DNA of 64,000 bases. Origin: Pseudomonas arcuscaelestis (GTDB lineage Bacteria; Pseudomonadota; Gammaproteobacteria; Pseudomonadales; Pseudomonadaceae). A program made the position numbers and the translations under genes. Positions 35,594 through 55,906 of the stretch are shown here, piece by piece. Below the pieces are notes generated by a model that searched no databases, was not told the origin of the DNA, and saw nothing but the letters and a program-made list of their open reading frames with translations. Position 1 is the stretch's first letter. Each line of letters begins with the position of its first letter. The stretch covers positions 1 to 64,000 of the forward strand of contig NZ_JACOPV010000001.1 of NCBI RefSeq assembly GCF_016881005.1, written 5' to 3'.

Positions 35594-37744
35594 TCATGTC
35601 GGCAGCGGAAAAAATCGTCTCATCAGCGAGTCATCGCCAGCAGCCCCCAAGCGCTGCATCATTGCCATGCGATCGAACTGCTCGCCGCTGTGCATGTCGT
35701 ACACGACTGCGCTGTCGGGCGCTTCGGCCAACGCTTTGAGCCGCACCTCCATGAAGCGATAAGCGTTCCCTTGCACAGCTGTCACCTGCTCGATCTGCAG
35801 ATATCGCCCAGGCATCATCAGCGACTCCACTTCATCCGGTCTGGTGGAGAACGGTGCCACTGGCGTCACCTGCAGTGATTCGCCTGGTTCCAGGCTATAT
35901 ATCACCGCACTGTCATCGAATACCTCTGCAGCACTGACCTGCGCTAAAGGGTTGTTGAAAACTTCCCAGAGGGCATAAGGGTTTTCGGTGAACGAGCAAA
36001 AGTCCGTGGTGACCAGCACATCACCTACTCCCAGCCTGCCTTCGCGAAAAGCCATGGTTCCGGTTCCTCGTATGCTCGACGCCGCTCGGTACATCCGTAC
36101 AGGGTTGTACACCCCGACCTGCTCCAACGCCTCCGCCAAGCGGTGACTGCGCTGAATGCTGTCGACCAGATCATCCTCCAGCGGCAATCCACGCCATAGG
36201 TTGTTGAAACGCGCCGGGGAGTGGCTGTATTCATAGATCGCAGGCGCTCCGAAGCCAAGCTCATCGCGGTACACCGCCAGAGGCTCGCTGAATGCATCAA
36301 GGTATTCTCCGGCTGCACCTAGCGCCTCGGCATCGGCCAAGGGCACTGCAGCCAGCAGAGACTCCTGCCGGGCAACTGCCCGATCCGAAGAGGCCAGCAG
36401 TTCGTCCGCCGCCTGGCGCATGTACAGCGCCCACTGCGGACCACTCGCGGCACCCACCTGCTCAGCGACACGAGTGGGCACAGGAAACCGTGCAAACAGC
36501 TCGCTGGTACGGATCATGGCGGCGTCGAGCAGAATGAACAGCATATCCATCAGCACAGCCCACCAAGCGGTCGCTCGCCAAGCCGCCTTGCCGTTGATCG
36601 CCATGTCCAGGTGAAGCGCCAGCATGCTTACGCCGATGCCCAGCGATGTTAGTGCCAGCGGCCAACCCAATGGCGTCATCGGCGCGATAATCAACGCGGT
36701 TGCCTGCAGACTGGACAGCCAGGAGGCCTTGCGCAGCTCGGCGTTGGTCGTCAGCCGTTCATGTGCATTACTGACCAGCTCATTCATGACCTGCTCGCGC
36801 AGGTGCACGATTAGATCACCAGAAATTTTCTGAGATCCGATGCGTACGTAATTCGGCTCAGAAACCGCTACCTGGAAGTATTTGTTCAATTGCGCGCGCA
36901 AGGCCTGCGCCAGTACATCGTCACCGACAAAGTGCAGCATCATCCGCTCGCGACCTTCCTGCGAAGTGATCTGATCCTGCAGCCACGCCTGAAGGTCTCG
37001 TTGACGCTCAAGCACAACCAGGGCGCTGCGATCATCTGCACGATAGAGGCAACGCCTGCCCGTCTTCAGCGGCAGCACAAAGAGGGTGCGCGCAGCGATG
37101 CCGCCGATGGTCAATGCGCCCCAACCGCCTTGCAGCGAACCCTCTCCTGAAGCCCGCAGTGCAGATACTGTCAACGGCAGTTGCGGGTCCGCCAGCAGAG
37201 TGGCCAATACCTGCTCTCGCTCAGCCTCGGTCAGTGGCGCAGGCGCGAGCGCCGCAAGAAATCGAGCTCGCGCCAGCGTGCAGAAATCTTCGCCACGTTC
37301 GCTGCGAAATTTCCCCAGCAAGCGTGTGTATTGTCCGGAAAAGTCCAGATCCCAGAGACACTCAAGCACCGACTGCGGAGCAAGACGCAACTCATTGCGT
37401 TCGTCATACACCCCATGGCTGCTATCGACCCGGTAGAAGCCACCATAGACCGACAGTGCATCAGTATCACTCTGCTGCGCCGGGCTGAAGCGCTGCATGA
37501 CAAGTTCGGTGAAAGTCAGTGAACGGTGCGGCGGCCGAGAATGCCGCCACCCGGTGTAGCTCAACGAGCTGGAAGCCTCCGACTCGAATTCGTGCCAATA
37601 GACGCTGTCGGGATCTAGCCAATAGCCCAAATGGCGGCGCAGAACATGGCCTGCAGCCTGACGGGCCAAACCCTGCAAGTCAGGAAACTGCCCAACATAT
37701 CGCCGGGCAATGTGTTCAAGGGATTCATCGATGGGTGTAGTCAA
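35594..37744 (-). CDS. Putative ADP-ribosyltransferase toxin with dermonecrotic-like N-terminus
   Basis: This is a 716-aa protein with no signal peptide. The N-terminus (about 40-105) has LDPDSVYWHEFESE, SYTGWRHSRPPHRSLTFTELVM and YGGFYRV, as in Pseudomonas 'dermonecrotic toxin' domain proteins. Hydrophobic helices at about 341-378 and 390-412 could form a translocation segment. The C-terminal part shows the ADP-ribosyltransferase layout: a helical lead RFNNLWRGLPLEDDLVDSI, Arg553 in PVRMYRAASS, the serine strand TDFCSFTENP (Ser584; the usual STS reads SFT), and Glu638/Glu640 in DEVESLMMPGRYLQIEQV, the ExE position before the conserved 'LL.PG'. That set predicts NAD-dependent mono-ADP-ribosylation of a protein. 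No immunity-like gene adjoins it. Target, secretion route and activity are unproven. Confidence 0.65.
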   Translation of the reverse strand: MTTPIDESLEHIARRYVGQFPDLQGLARQAAGHVLRRHLGYWLDPDSVYWHEFESEASSSLSYTGWRHSRPPHRSLTFTELVMQRFSPAQQSDTDALSVYGGFYRVDSSHGVYDERNELRLAPQSVLECLWDLDFSGQYTRLLGKFRSERGEDFCTLARARFLAALAPAPLTEAEREQVLATLLADPQLPLTVSALRASGEGSLQGGWGALTIGGIAARTLFVLPLKTGRRCLYRADDRSALVVLERQRDLQAWLQDQITSQEGRERMMLHFVGDDVLAQALRAQLNKYFQVAVSEPNYVRIGSQKISGDLIVHLREQVMNELVSNAHERLTTNAELRKASWLSSLQATALIIAPMTPLGWPLALTSLGIGVSMLALHLDMAINGKAAWRATAWWAVLMDMLFILLDAAMIRTSELFARFPVPTRVAEQVGAASGPQWALYMRQAADELLASSDRAVARQESLLAAVPLADAEALGAAGEYLDAFSEPLAVYRDELGFGAPAIYEYSHSPARFNNLWRGLPLEDDLVDSIQRSHRLAEALEQVGVYNPVRMYRAASSIRGTGTMAFREGRLGVGDVLVTTDFCSFTENPYALWEVFNNPLAQVSAAEVFDDSAVIYSLEPGESLQVTPVAPFSTRPDEVESLMMPGRYLQIEQVTAVQGNAYRFMEVRLKALAEAPDSAVVYDMHSGEQFDRMAMMQRLGAAGDDSLMRRFFPLPT

Positions 37745-37814
37745 AACCTGCTGCCTTTCAGGGGTGAATAAAGCGCTACTTCAACTCATGACAAGCCCCT
37801 GAATGTGGTAACAC

Positions 37815-37845
37815 TTTACAGCCCGCGCCAGCCTCGGGTTAGAAT
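37815..37845 (+). promoter_or_regulatory. Weak sigma70-like promoter before cvrA
   Basis: TTTACA (37815-37820) and TAGAAT (37840-37845) are separated by 19 bp, longer than ideal. They lie about 67 bp before the cvrA start in the 167-bp gap behind the divergent toxin-like gene. Confidence 0.35.
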
Positions 37846-37911
37846 CAGAGCCCATGCAACCTGCGTGTACAGCACCACCCTTCCCGCCTGCTTTACCCTG
37901 GAGTACTGCCT

Positions 37912-39654
37912 TTGGATGCGTCCACCATCAATAGCCTGTTCTTGATCGGCGCATTGCTGGTAGGTGCAAGTATTCTGGTCAGCTCACTGTCATCTCGGTT
38001 GGGCATCCCAATTCTGGTCATCATTCTCGCGGTCGGCATGGCCGCAGGTGTGGATGGCGGTGGCATCATCTTCAACAACTACCCGACCGCCTATCTGGTG
38101 GGCAACCTGGCATTGGCGGTGATCCTCCTCGACGGTGGTTTGCGCACGCGAGTGGCAAGTTTCCGCGTGGCACTGTGGCCGGCACTGTCTCTGGCCACCG
38201 TCGGCGTGCTCATCACCACCGGGCTGACGGGTATGGTTGCCGCGTGGCTGTTCGACCTGAGCCTGATTCAGGGCCTGTTGATTGGCGCTATCGTAGGCTC
38301 CACCGACGCCGCAGCTGTGTTCTCGCTGCTTGGCGGCAAGGGTCTGAACGAGCGGGTAACAGCGACACTGGAAATCGAATCGGGCAGTAATGACCCGATG
38401 GCGGTGTTTCTTACCGTCACGCTTATCGACATGATCGCCAGCGGCCAAACCGGCCTGCACTGGAGCCTGCTCACTCACCTGCTGCGCGAGTTCGGTATTG
38501 GTGGCCTGCTGGGTCTTGGCGGAGGCTGGCTGATGCTGCAGATGGTCAACCGCATCAATCTGGCCGGTGGCCTGTACCCGATCCTGGTAGTGGCCGGCGG
38601 CCTGGTAGTGTTTTCCCTGACCAACGCCCTGCACGGCAGTGGCTTCCTCGCCGTTTACCTGTGTGGCCTGGTGTTGGGCAATCGGCCGATTCGTAGCCGC
38701 CACGGCATTCTGCACATGCTTGATGGTATGGCCTGGCTCGCACAGATCGGCATGTTCCTGGTCCTCGGCCTGCTGGTCACCCCCCACGACTTACTGCCTA
38801 TCGCGCTACCCGCCTTGGGCCTGGCGCTTTGGATGATCATATTCGCCCGGCCCTTGTCGGTGGTTGTCAGCCTGTTGCCGTTCAAGGCCTTCCACGATCG
38901 CGAAAAAGCCTTTATTTCCTGGGTGGGCCTGCGCGGCGCGGTGCCGATCATTCTTGCAGTGTTCCCGCTGATGGCCGGCCTGCCCGACGCTCAGCTTTTC
39001 TTCAACCTGGCGTTCTTTATCGTGCTGGTCTCGCTGCTGGTACAAGGCACAAGCCTGCCTTGGATGGCCAAGCTGCTCAAGGTGACTGTGCCGCCAGACC
39101 CGGCGCCGATCTCCCGCTCAGCCCTGGAGGTGCACATCACCAGCGAGTGGGAGCTGTTCGTCTACCGCCTCAGTGCGGAAAAATGGTGCATCGGTGCAGC
39201 CCTGCGCGAGCTGAAAATGCCTGAAGGAACGCGTATCGCTGCCCTTTTTCGCGGCCAGCAACTGCTCCATCCGTCGGGAAGTACCACCCTGGAAACCGAC
39301 GATCTACTCTGCGTAATCGGCCACGAACACAACCTGCCGGCCCTCGGCAAGCTGTTCAGCCAGGCTCCACAACGCGGTCTCGATTTGCGCTTCTTCGGTG
39401 ACTTCGTTCTCGAAGGTGACGCAGAACTGGGGGCTGTAGCGACGTTGTACGGTTTGCAACTCGACGGACAGGACCCGCATATGCCGCTCAGCCGCTTCAT
39501 TGCCCAGAAGGTTGGCGGTGCACCCGTGGTCGGCGACCAGATCGAATGGAACAACACACTATGGACAGTGGCGGTGATGGAGGGGAACAAGATCCTCAAA
39601 GTGGGCGTCAAATTCCCCGAAGGTACTCGACCCGGCCCCGGGTTGTTCCTTTAA
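37912..39654 (+). CDS. nhaP2: K+/H+ antiporter CvrA (NhaP2), CPA1 family with RCK_C domain
   Basis: This is a 580-aa inner-membrane protein. The TTG at 37912 gives [20 protein letters not shown], which aligns directly with the E. coli CvrA/NhaP2 N-terminus, so the rare start is supported. Twelve or more helices cover about 5-395 with the ion-site region [20 protein letters not shown] and [14 protein letters not shown]. The cytoplasmic tail (about 400-580) holds an RCK/TrkA-C-like domain ([30 protein letters not shown]) and the CvrA-specific end domain. It extrudes K+ for protons to control cell volume and pH. Confidence 0.94.
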   Translation: MDASTINSLFLIGALLVGASILVSSLSSRLGIPILVIILAVGMAAGVDGGGIIFNNYPTAYLVGNLALAVILLDGGLRTRVASFRVALWPALSLATVGVLITTGLTGMVAAWLFDLSLIQGLLIGAIVGSTDAAAVFSLLGGKGLNERVTATLEIESGSNDPMAVFLTVTLIDMIASGQTGLHWSLLTHLLREFGIGGLLGLGGGWLMLQMVNRINLAGGLYPILVVAGGLVVFSLTNALHGSGFLAVYLCGLVLGNRPIRSRHGILHMLDGMAWLAQIGMFLVLGLLVTPHDLLPIALPALGLALWMIIFARPLSVVVSLLPFKAFHDREKAFISWVGLRGAVPIILAVFPLMAGLPDAQLFFNLAFFIVLVSLLVQGTSLPWMAKLLKVTVPPDPAPISRSALEVHITSEWELFVYRLSAEKWCIGAALRELKMPEGTRIAALFRGQQLLHPSGSTTLETDDLLCVIGHEHNLPALGKLFSQAPQRGLDLRFFGDFVLEGDAELGAVATLYGLQLDGQDPHMPLSRFIAQKVGGAPVVGDQIEWNNTLWTVAVMEGNKILKVGVKFPEGTRPGPGLFL

Positions 39655-39692
39655 ACTCAAACTTCGCCCCTGGTTGTAAGAATTTTCTGCCT

Positions 39693-44571
<4,879 letters not shown>

Positions 44572-44607
44572 CCCTACAGAACCCTATGACTGATTCCTGG
44601 AGTATCG

Positions 44608-45042
44608 ATGACTGACCCGTTGCTGATCCCCTGCCCCCACTGCAATGGCCTGAACCGCATTCCTGCCGACCGCCTGGGCGATACGCCCAAGTGCGGTCGC
44701 TGCAAAAGCCCGGTCCTGCTGAGCAAACCCTTTGAGCTCAAGCAGGGCGACTTTGCCAGCCAAATCAAGGGCGACCTGCCGCTGTTGATCGACGTCTGGG
44801 CCGATTGGTGTGGGCCCTGCAAGTCCTTTGCGCCGATTTTCGAGCAGGCAGCCAGTCAGCTGAGCGGGCGCTGCCGCCTAGCCAAGCTCGACAGCGAGGC
44901 CAACCAGCAATTGGCGGGACAATTGTCGATTCGCTCGATCCCCAGCCTGATTCTGTTCAAAAATGGCCGGGAAGTGTCGCGTCAGAGCGGCGCGTTCCCA
45001 CTCCAGCAATTGCTGGAGTGGCTGCGCAGCCAGGGAATCTAG
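44608..45042 (+). CDS. trxC: Thioredoxin 2 with N-terminal zinc finger
   Basis: This is a 144-aa cytosolic disulfide reductase. Residues 9-12 (CPHC) and 29-32 (CGRC) are the zinc-binding cysteines that mark TrxC. The thioredoxin fold follows, with active site WADWCGPCKSFAP and cis-Pro RSIPSLILF. TrxC is oxidative-stress linked in other bacteria. It lies directly behind selO. Its TAG stop shares the palindrome CTAG (45039-45042) with the stop of the convergent ParA gene, so the two genes end on the same four bases. Confidence 0.96.
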   Translation: MTDPLLIPCPHCNGLNRIPADRLGDTPKCGRCKSPVLLSKPFELKQGDFASQIKGDLPLLIDVWADWCGPCKSFAPIFEQAASQLSGRCRLAKLDSEANQQLAGQLSIRSIPSLILFKNGREVSRQSGAFPLQQLLEWLRSQGI

Positions 45043-45812
45043 GCGTTTTCTTCGAGCAGCGAGTGCAGTTCGACAAACTGCTGGGTCAGCTTGTGCCGCG
45101 GTTCCAAATGGATCAAAGGCAAGCTGGCCTGGTGAGACTCGCGCATTTTCACCGAGCTATTAAGGTACACCGGAAGTACCGGCAGCCCCTCGGCCAGCAG
45201 TTCATCAAGCATCTGCTGGGGCAGGCTGGCGCGCGCCTGGAACTGATTGACCACGATGCCTTCAACCTGCAGGTCTTCGTTGTGGTCTTCCTTGAGTTCT
45301 TCAATTTCGGCCAGGAGCCCGTACAGCGCTTGGCGTGAAAAGCTATCGCAATCGAAGGGGATCAACACGCGGTCAGCAGCGATCAACGCAGAAACAGCAT
45401 AAAAGTTGAGGGCCGGCGGGGTATCCAGATAGATCCGGTCGTAATCCTCATCCAGCTCATCGAGCAATTTGCGCAGCTTGTTGATCTTGTGTTTGGCCTC
45501 AAGCTTGGGCTGCAGATCAGCCAGCTCGGCAGTGGCGGTCACCACATGCAGGTTGTCGAAGGGTGTCTCGTAGATATCGACCTTGTTCTTCTTGGCAAAC
45601 GGCCCGGACGACAGGGTTTGCTTGAAGAAGTCGGCAATGCCCATGGGAATGTCCTCGCCGGTCAAACCGGTGAGGTACTGGGTCGAGTTAGCCTGAGCAT
45701 CCAGGTCGATCAGCAAGGTTCGATAGCCTTCATTGGCACTCACCGCCGCAAGGTTGCAAGCGATGCTCGATTTGCCCACACCACCTTTCTGATTGAACAC
45801 CACGCGCCGCAT
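45039..45812 (-). CDS. ParA/MinD-family ATPase
   Basis: This is a 257-aa P-loop ATPase with deviant Walker A KGGVGKSS (about 9-16, NQKGGVGKSSIACNLA), switch I LLIDLDAQANST, and Walker B YDRIYLDTPPALN. It resembles orphan chromosomal ParA homologues of Pseudomonas and not the oriC Soj/ParA, since no parB is adjacent. Such proteins position cellular cargo or plasmid-like loci. Its cargo is unknown. It is convergent with trxC (shared stop) and lies behind the ynfL-type LysR gene on the same strand, with an 80-bp gap. Confidence 0.88.
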   Translation of the reverse strand: MRRVVFNQKGGVGKSSIACNLAAVSANEGYRTLLIDLDAQANSTQYLTGLTGEDIPMGIADFFKQTLSSGPFAKKNKVDIYETPFDNLHVVTATAELADLQPKLEAKHKINKLRKLLDELDEDYDRIYLDTPPALNFYAVSALIAADRVLIPFDCDSFSRQALYGLLAEIEELKEDHNEDLQVEGIVVNQFQARASLPQQMLDELLAEGLPVLPVYLNSSVKMRESHQASLPLIHLEPRHKLTQQFVELHSLLEENA

Positions 45813-45892
45813 GGAAAGACCTCCGTGTATCTGGGAATGACCGAGTATGTCGGCGCAGCGTCGGTTTAGCCAGCACCATCCAGCCCTTCAAA

Positions 45893-46786
45893 TCAATGAA
45901 GTTGCTCGTCGCACAAAAGGCTCGCAAAGGTGTCGGCCATGGCCGTCGACGAGGTTCGCCGCTGTACCAGCCAGACCGCCGTGTCCGCACCTTCATCCAG
46001 GAGCTGGCGGTACACCACGCCATCGATACGCATGCGCTGGAACGAAGCCGGCAACACCGACACGCCCAGCCCCGCCGACACCAATCCGATGATCGTCATC
46101 ACCTCACTTGCCTCCTGGGCAAAGTGCGGACTGAAACCCGCCTGACGTGCCAGATTGAGCAACTGCGCGTACAAGCCACTGCCATAGCTGCGCGGGAAAA
46201 ATACAAACGGCTCATCGGCCAGCGCCGCCAGATGCACGCCGGCTTCGTTGCCTTGGGCCAGCGGATGAGCGGCATTGATTACCGCTACCAGTGGTTCGCG
46301 AAACAGCTCCTTTGCAACCAGGCTCTCGGGCAGGGACAGTGGGCGCATCAATCCGACTTCTATGGACTCGTCGAGCAAGGCGTCGGCTACCGCCTGACTG
46401 CTCATTTCACTGAGATTCAAGTGCACCGCCGGAAAACGCTGGCGAAAGGCGTAAATGGCCTTGGGAATGCTGGAGTTGAACGGTGCCGACGAAGTGAAGC
46501 CGATTTTCATCTCACCCAGTTCGCCCAACTGCGCGCGACGGGCAACATCCGCGGCTTTGTCGACCTGTGCCAAGACCAGGCGCGCCTCTTCAAGAAACAG
46601 TCGTCCCGCCTCGCTAAGCGCAACCCGACGATTGGTACGTTCAAACAGGCGCGCTCCCAGCTCTAGCTCCAAGGCTTGAATCTGCTGGCTCAGCGGCGGC
46701 TGGGAGATCCCCAGATTCTGCGCTGCCCGGCCAAAATGCAGTTCTTGGGCAACGGCAATGAAGTAGCGCAGGTGGCGCAATTCCAT
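45893..46786 (-). CDS. LysR-family regulator, YnfL-like
   Basis: This 297-aa protein has an N-terminal winged HTH (MELRHLRYFIAVAQELHFGRAAQNLGISQPPLSQQIQALE) and a periplasmic-binding-type effector domain (about 90-295, MKIGFTSSAPFN, FVFFPRSYGSGLYAQL, GLGVSVLPASF). The ATG at 46786 is used; GTG at 46792 would add two residues. It is divergent from an MFS transporter related to E. coli YnfM, reproducing the E. coli ynfL/ynfM arrangement, so it probably controls that transporter. The inducer is unknown. The 120-bp divergent gap is AT-rich. Confidence 0.88.
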   Translation of the reverse strand: MELRHLRYFIAVAQELHFGRAAQNLGISQPPLSQQIQALELELGARLFERTNRRVALSEAGRLFLEEARLVLAQVDKAADVARRAQLGELGEMKIGFTSSAPFNSSIPKAIYAFRQRFPAVHLNLSEMSSQAVADALLDESIEVGLMRPLSLPESLVAKELFREPLVAVINAAHPLAQGNEAGVHLAALADEPFVFFPRSYGSGLYAQLLNLARQAGFSPHFAQEASEVMTIIGLVSAGLGVSVLPASFQRMRIDGVVYRQLLDEGADTAVWLVQRRTSSTAMADTFASLLCDEQLH

Positions 46787-46906
46787 GAACACCTCAATAG
46801 GTCGTTTAACCTCTTAAACAGGTCGAACAATATATTGGAAATGATCATTAGCCAGCTATATGCTTTTTTCACTGCCTGACAGGCCGTAGCGCCCCCGAGG
46901 TCACCC

Positions 46907-48169
46907 GTGAAAACTGCTGTTGCTTCACCTGCCCACGAACTATCCCCTGCTCCGCTCAGCGACATCGTCGCCAACCTCAACGAAAACTGGATTGAAAAGG
47001 GCACGCCGGCCTTTCTGCGTACGGTGCTGGCGCTGTTCTGCGGTGGCTTTGCCACTTTCGCCCTGCTCTATTGCGTACAGCCCATGATGCCGCTGTTGTC
47101 CCGGGAGTTTTCCATCAGCGCAGCACAAAGCAGCCTGATTCTCTCGGTATCGACGGCGACCCTGGCGATCGGCCTGCTAATCACCGGACCGATCTCCGAC
47201 CGCTTCGGGCGCAAGCCCGTGATGGTCTTTGCATTGTTCTGCGCAGCGTTGTGCACCATCGTCAGTGCCCTGATGCCAAGCTGGCAAGGCGTGTTGTTGA
47301 GCCGCGCACTACTAGGGCTGTCACTGAGCGGCCTGGCAGCAGTGGCGATGACTTACCTGAGTGAAGAGATCCACCCCCAGCACATTGGCCTGGCCATGGG
47401 GTTGTACATCGGCGGTAACGCTATCGGTGGCATGAGCGGTCGCCTGATCACTGGCGTACTGATCGACTTTGTAAGCTGGCACACAGCACTGCTGGTCATT
47501 GGTAGCCTGGCATTGATTGCAGCGGTCGTATTCTGGAAGATTCTTCCCGAGTCCCGTAACTTCCGCCCGCGCTCGTTGGGCCCGCGCAGCCTGCTCGAAG
47601 GCTTCACTCTGCAATTTCGCGATGCCGGGCTGCCCTGGCTGTTCCTTGAGGCGTTCCTGCTGATGGGCGCGTTCGTTACGCTGTTCAACTACATCGGCTA
47701 CCGCTTGCTTGCAGAGCCATACCACATGAGCCAGGCGCTGGTCGGCTTGCTCTCGGTGGTGTACTTGTCTGGCATCTACAGCTCAGCGCAAATTGGCGCC
47801 CTGGCCGACAAGCTGGGTCGGCGCAGGGTGTTCTGGGGAACTATCGTGCTGATGCTTGGCGGCCTGCTGCTGACCTTGTTCAGCCCCTTGCTACTGGTGA
47901 TCATCGGTATGCTGGTGTTCACCTTCGGCTTCTTCGGCGCGCACTCGGTAGCCAGCAGCTGGATTGGACGGCGTGCGACCAAAGCCAAAGGCCAGGCGTC
48001 GTCGCTATACCTGTTCAGTTACTACGCGGGGTCAAGTGTGGCGGGGACGGCCGGTGGTGTGTTCTGGCACGAAGCAGGATGGAATGGGATCGGCCTGTTC
48101 ATTGCCAGCTTGCTGGTGGTGGCGCTGCTGGTGGCGTTGCATCTGAGCAAGTTGCCAGCCAAGGCCTGA
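46907..48169 (+). CDS. MFS transporter, YnfM-like
   Basis: This is a 420-aa inner-membrane protein with 12 predicted helices. The start codon is GTG at 46907 (KTAVASPAHELSP). MFS signatures are GPISDRFGRKPVM between helices 2 and 3, SLSGLAAVAMTYLSEEI, and GALADKLGRRRVFWG in the second half. Long stretches (KILPESRNFRP, FNYIGYRL, FFGAHSVASSWIG, KAKGQASSLYLFSYY) agree with E. coli YnfM, for which arabinose or drug efflux has been suggested. It is divergent from its presumed LysR regulator. The substrate cannot be read from the sequence. Confidence 0.9.
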   Translation: MKTAVASPAHELSPAPLSDIVANLNENWIEKGTPAFLRTVLALFCGGFATFALLYCVQPMMPLLSREFSISAAQSSLILSVSTATLAIGLLITGPISDRFGRKPVMVFALFCAALCTIVSALMPSWQGVLLSRALLGLSLSGLAAVAMTYLSEEIHPQHIGLAMGLYIGGNAIGGMSGRLITGVLIDFVSWHTALLVIGSLALIAAVVFWKILPESRNFRPRSLGPRSLLEGFTLQFRDAGLPWLFLEAFLLMGAFVTLFNYIGYRLLAEPYHMSQALVGLLSVVYLSGIYSSAQIGALADKLGRRRVFWGTIVLMLGGLLLTLFSPLLLVIIGMLVFTFGFFGAHSVASSWIGRRATKAKGQASSLYLFSYYAGSSVAGTAGGVFWHEAGWNGIGLFIASLLVVALLVALHLSKLPAKA

Positions 48170-48219
48170 ATGCAGTCAAGGCCACCCCCACATTACTGTG
48201 GATGGCGGCCTTGTCGGCA

Positions 48220-48240
48220 AGGGGCTGTGGGGCAGCCCCT
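48220..48240. repeat. Intergenic hairpin between ynfM-like and BOF genes
   Basis: AGGGGCTG and CAGCCCCT form a perfect 8-bp stem with loop TGGGG between converging genes. There is no T-run on either side, so it may be a REP-type hairpin or a weak terminator. Confidence 0.5.
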
Positions 48241-48245
48241 GGCAA

Positions 48246-48593
48246 TCAGTTGATCACTTCAACCAGATCGACATCAATTTCACGGCTCATCAGTTTCTTC
48301 TCGACTTCACCGGTCAGCTTGACCTTGGTCTTGTCGTTGAAAGGCACTGCCGGCATGTCTTCATTGTCGATCTCGACAGTGATGGTGCCTGTGTTGTCCT
48401 TGAATTCGAACTTATCGTCGTTGTTCAGCTTCTTGATCACAAAGCCCTGCAGGACCACTGGGGTGTCGTCAGCGGCATCATTGGCTGCGGCAACCGTGGT
48501 CACCGGCTGTGCGCCTGGACCGGTATAGCCGGCGGCCAGAGCAGCGGTGCTGAACAGTGGAGCAAGCAGCAGAGCGAGATAACGAGTTTTCAT
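48246..48593 (-). CDS. Periplasmic BOF (YgiW/NirD) family protein
   Basis: This is a 115-aa protein with a signal peptide (MKTRYLALLLAPLFSTAALAAG) and a single bacterial OB-fold: PVVLQGFVIKKLNNDDKFEFKDNTG, ITVEIDNEDMPA, KVKLTGEVEKKLMSREIDVDLVEVI. This matches the YgiW/BOF family, implicated in stress tolerance and possibly binding small cationic ligands. It is downstream of hemE on the same strand with an 86-bp gap, so it could be read through from hemE or have its own promoter. Confidence 0.88.
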   Translation of the reverse strand: MKTRYLALLLAPLFSTAALAAGYTGPGAQPVTTVAAANDAADDTPVVLQGFVIKKLNNDDKFEFKDNTGTITVEIDNEDMPAVPFNDKTKVKLTGEVEKKLMSREIDVDLVEVIN

Positions 48594-48679
48594 GGTTCAG
48601 ATCCTGTCTGGGTTTCGATGGAGACAGATTACCCAGACAGGCTGAATTCAAGCTTAAAACACGGAGGGAGTCGCCAGAA

Positions 48680-49744
48680 TTACTGGTGGTACTGCGCCGA
48701 CAGCTCGTGCACGGCGTGGATGAACGCACCGGCATGCTCCGGATCAACTTCCGGGGTAATCCCATGGCCAAGGTTGAATACGTGACCTGTGCCATGACCG
48801 TAGCTGGCGAGGATACGGCCGACTTCGGCGCGGATGGCCTCGGGCTTGGCGTACAGCACCGTCGGGTCCATGTTGCCTTGCAGGGCAACCTTGCTGCCCA
48901 CGCGCTGGCGGGCTTCACCGATATCGCACGTCCAGTCCAGGCCCAGCGCATCGGCGCCCGCGTCGGCGATGCTTTCCAACCACAGGCCGCCGTTCTTGGT
49001 GAAGAGGATGACCGGCACCTTGCGACCTTCGTGTTCGCGGATCAGGCCGCTAACAATTTTGCGCATGTAGGCCAGCGAGAACTCCTGATAGGCCGCCGCC
49101 GAGAGGTTACCGCCCCAGGTGTCGAAGATCTGCACCGCTTGTGCACCGGCCATGATCTGACCATTGAGGTAGCTGATAACCGACTGGGCCAGCTTATCGA
49201 GCAGCAGGTGCATGGCCTGCGGGTTGTCGTAGAGCATGGCTTTGGTCTTGCGGAAGTCTTTCGACGAGCCGCCTTCGACCATGTAGGTCGCCAGGGTCCA
49301 CGGGCTGCCGGAAAAACCAATCAGCGGTACGCGGCCATTGAGCTCGCGGCGAATGGTGCTGACAGCGTCCATTACATAGCCGAGGTCTTTCTGTGGATCA
49401 GGTATCGGCAGGGCTTCGATATCAGCCAGGGTGCTGACGACCTTCTTGAAACGCGGGCCTTCGCCGGTTTCAAAATACAGGCCCTGACCCATGGCATCGG
49501 GAATGGTAAGGATGTCCGAGAACAGGATCGCCGCGTCCAGCGGGTAGCGGTCCAGCGGCTGCATGGTGACCTCGCAGGCAAACTGCGGGTTCATGCACAG
49601 GCTCATGAAGTCACCAGCCTTGGCGCGGCTGGCGCGGTACTCCGGCAGGTAGCGGCCGGCCTGGCGCATCATCCACACTGGGGTGACGTCTACAGGTTGC
49701 TTGAGCAGGGCGCGCAGAAAACGATCGTTCTTCAAGACAGTCAT
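48680..49744 (-). CDS. hemE: Uroporphyrinogen decarboxylase
   Basis: This 354-aa cytosolic enzyme decarboxylates the four acetate side chains of uroporphyrinogen III to coproporphyrinogen III in haem synthesis. The N-terminal signature [17 protein letters not shown] (about 22-38) with the catalytic Arg is intact, as are [11 protein letters not shown] (key Asp), [20 protein letters not shown] and the C-terminal [16 protein letters not shown]. The length is normal. It stands alone, with the gltBD terminator upstream and the BOF gene downstream. Confidence 0.97.
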   Translation of the reverse strand: MTVLKNDRFLRALLKQPVDVTPVWMMRQAGRYLPEYRASRAKAGDFMSLCMNPQFACEVTMQPLDRYPLDAAILFSDILTIPDAMGQGLYFETGEGPRFKKVVSTLADIEALPIPDPQKDLGYVMDAVSTIRRELNGRVPLIGFSGSPWTLATYMVEGGSSKDFRKTKAMLYDNPQAMHLLLDKLAQSVISYLNGQIMAGAQAVQIFDTWGGNLSAAAYQEFSLAYMRKIVSGLIREHEGRKVPVILFTKNGGLWLESIADAGADALGLDWTCDIGEARQRVGSKVALQGNMDPTVLYAKPEAIRAEVGRILASYGHGTGHVFNLGHGITPEVDPEHAGAFIHAVHELSAQYHQ

Positions 49745-49791
49745 GTCGGCATCCGGAAAAAAAGTACGGGCATTTTCTCAGACACCAACGG

Positions 49792-49819
49792 AAAAGGCAC
49801 GGTAAGTACCGTGCCTTTT
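49792..49819 (-). terminator. Terminator between gltD and hemE
   Basis: The stem AAAAGGCACGGTA/TACCGTGCCTTTT has a 2-nt spacer (effective loop slightly larger) and lies about 100 bp after the gltD stop. The A/T-runs allow function on the minus strand. Confidence 0.8.
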
Positions 49820-49871
49820 GTCTATCGACTTGTGACAGATCAATAGATTTTTTGCATTCATCGCGAGTTTA

Positions 49872-49898
49872 GCCCGCTCCCATTGGCCGGGAGCGGGC
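49872..49898. repeat. REP-like hairpin downstream of gltD
   Basis: GCCCGCTCCC and GGGAGCGGGC are perfect 10-bp inverses with a 7-nt loop. The GCCCGCTCCC word is the usual P. putida REP core. It is 21 bp after the gltD stop. Confidence 0.65.
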
Positions 49899-49918
49899 GT
49901 GCCCCGCAATCAGGCGCT

Positions 49919-51456
<1,538 letters not shown>

Positions 51457-51460
51457 GCAT

Positions 51461-55906
<4,446 letters not shown>

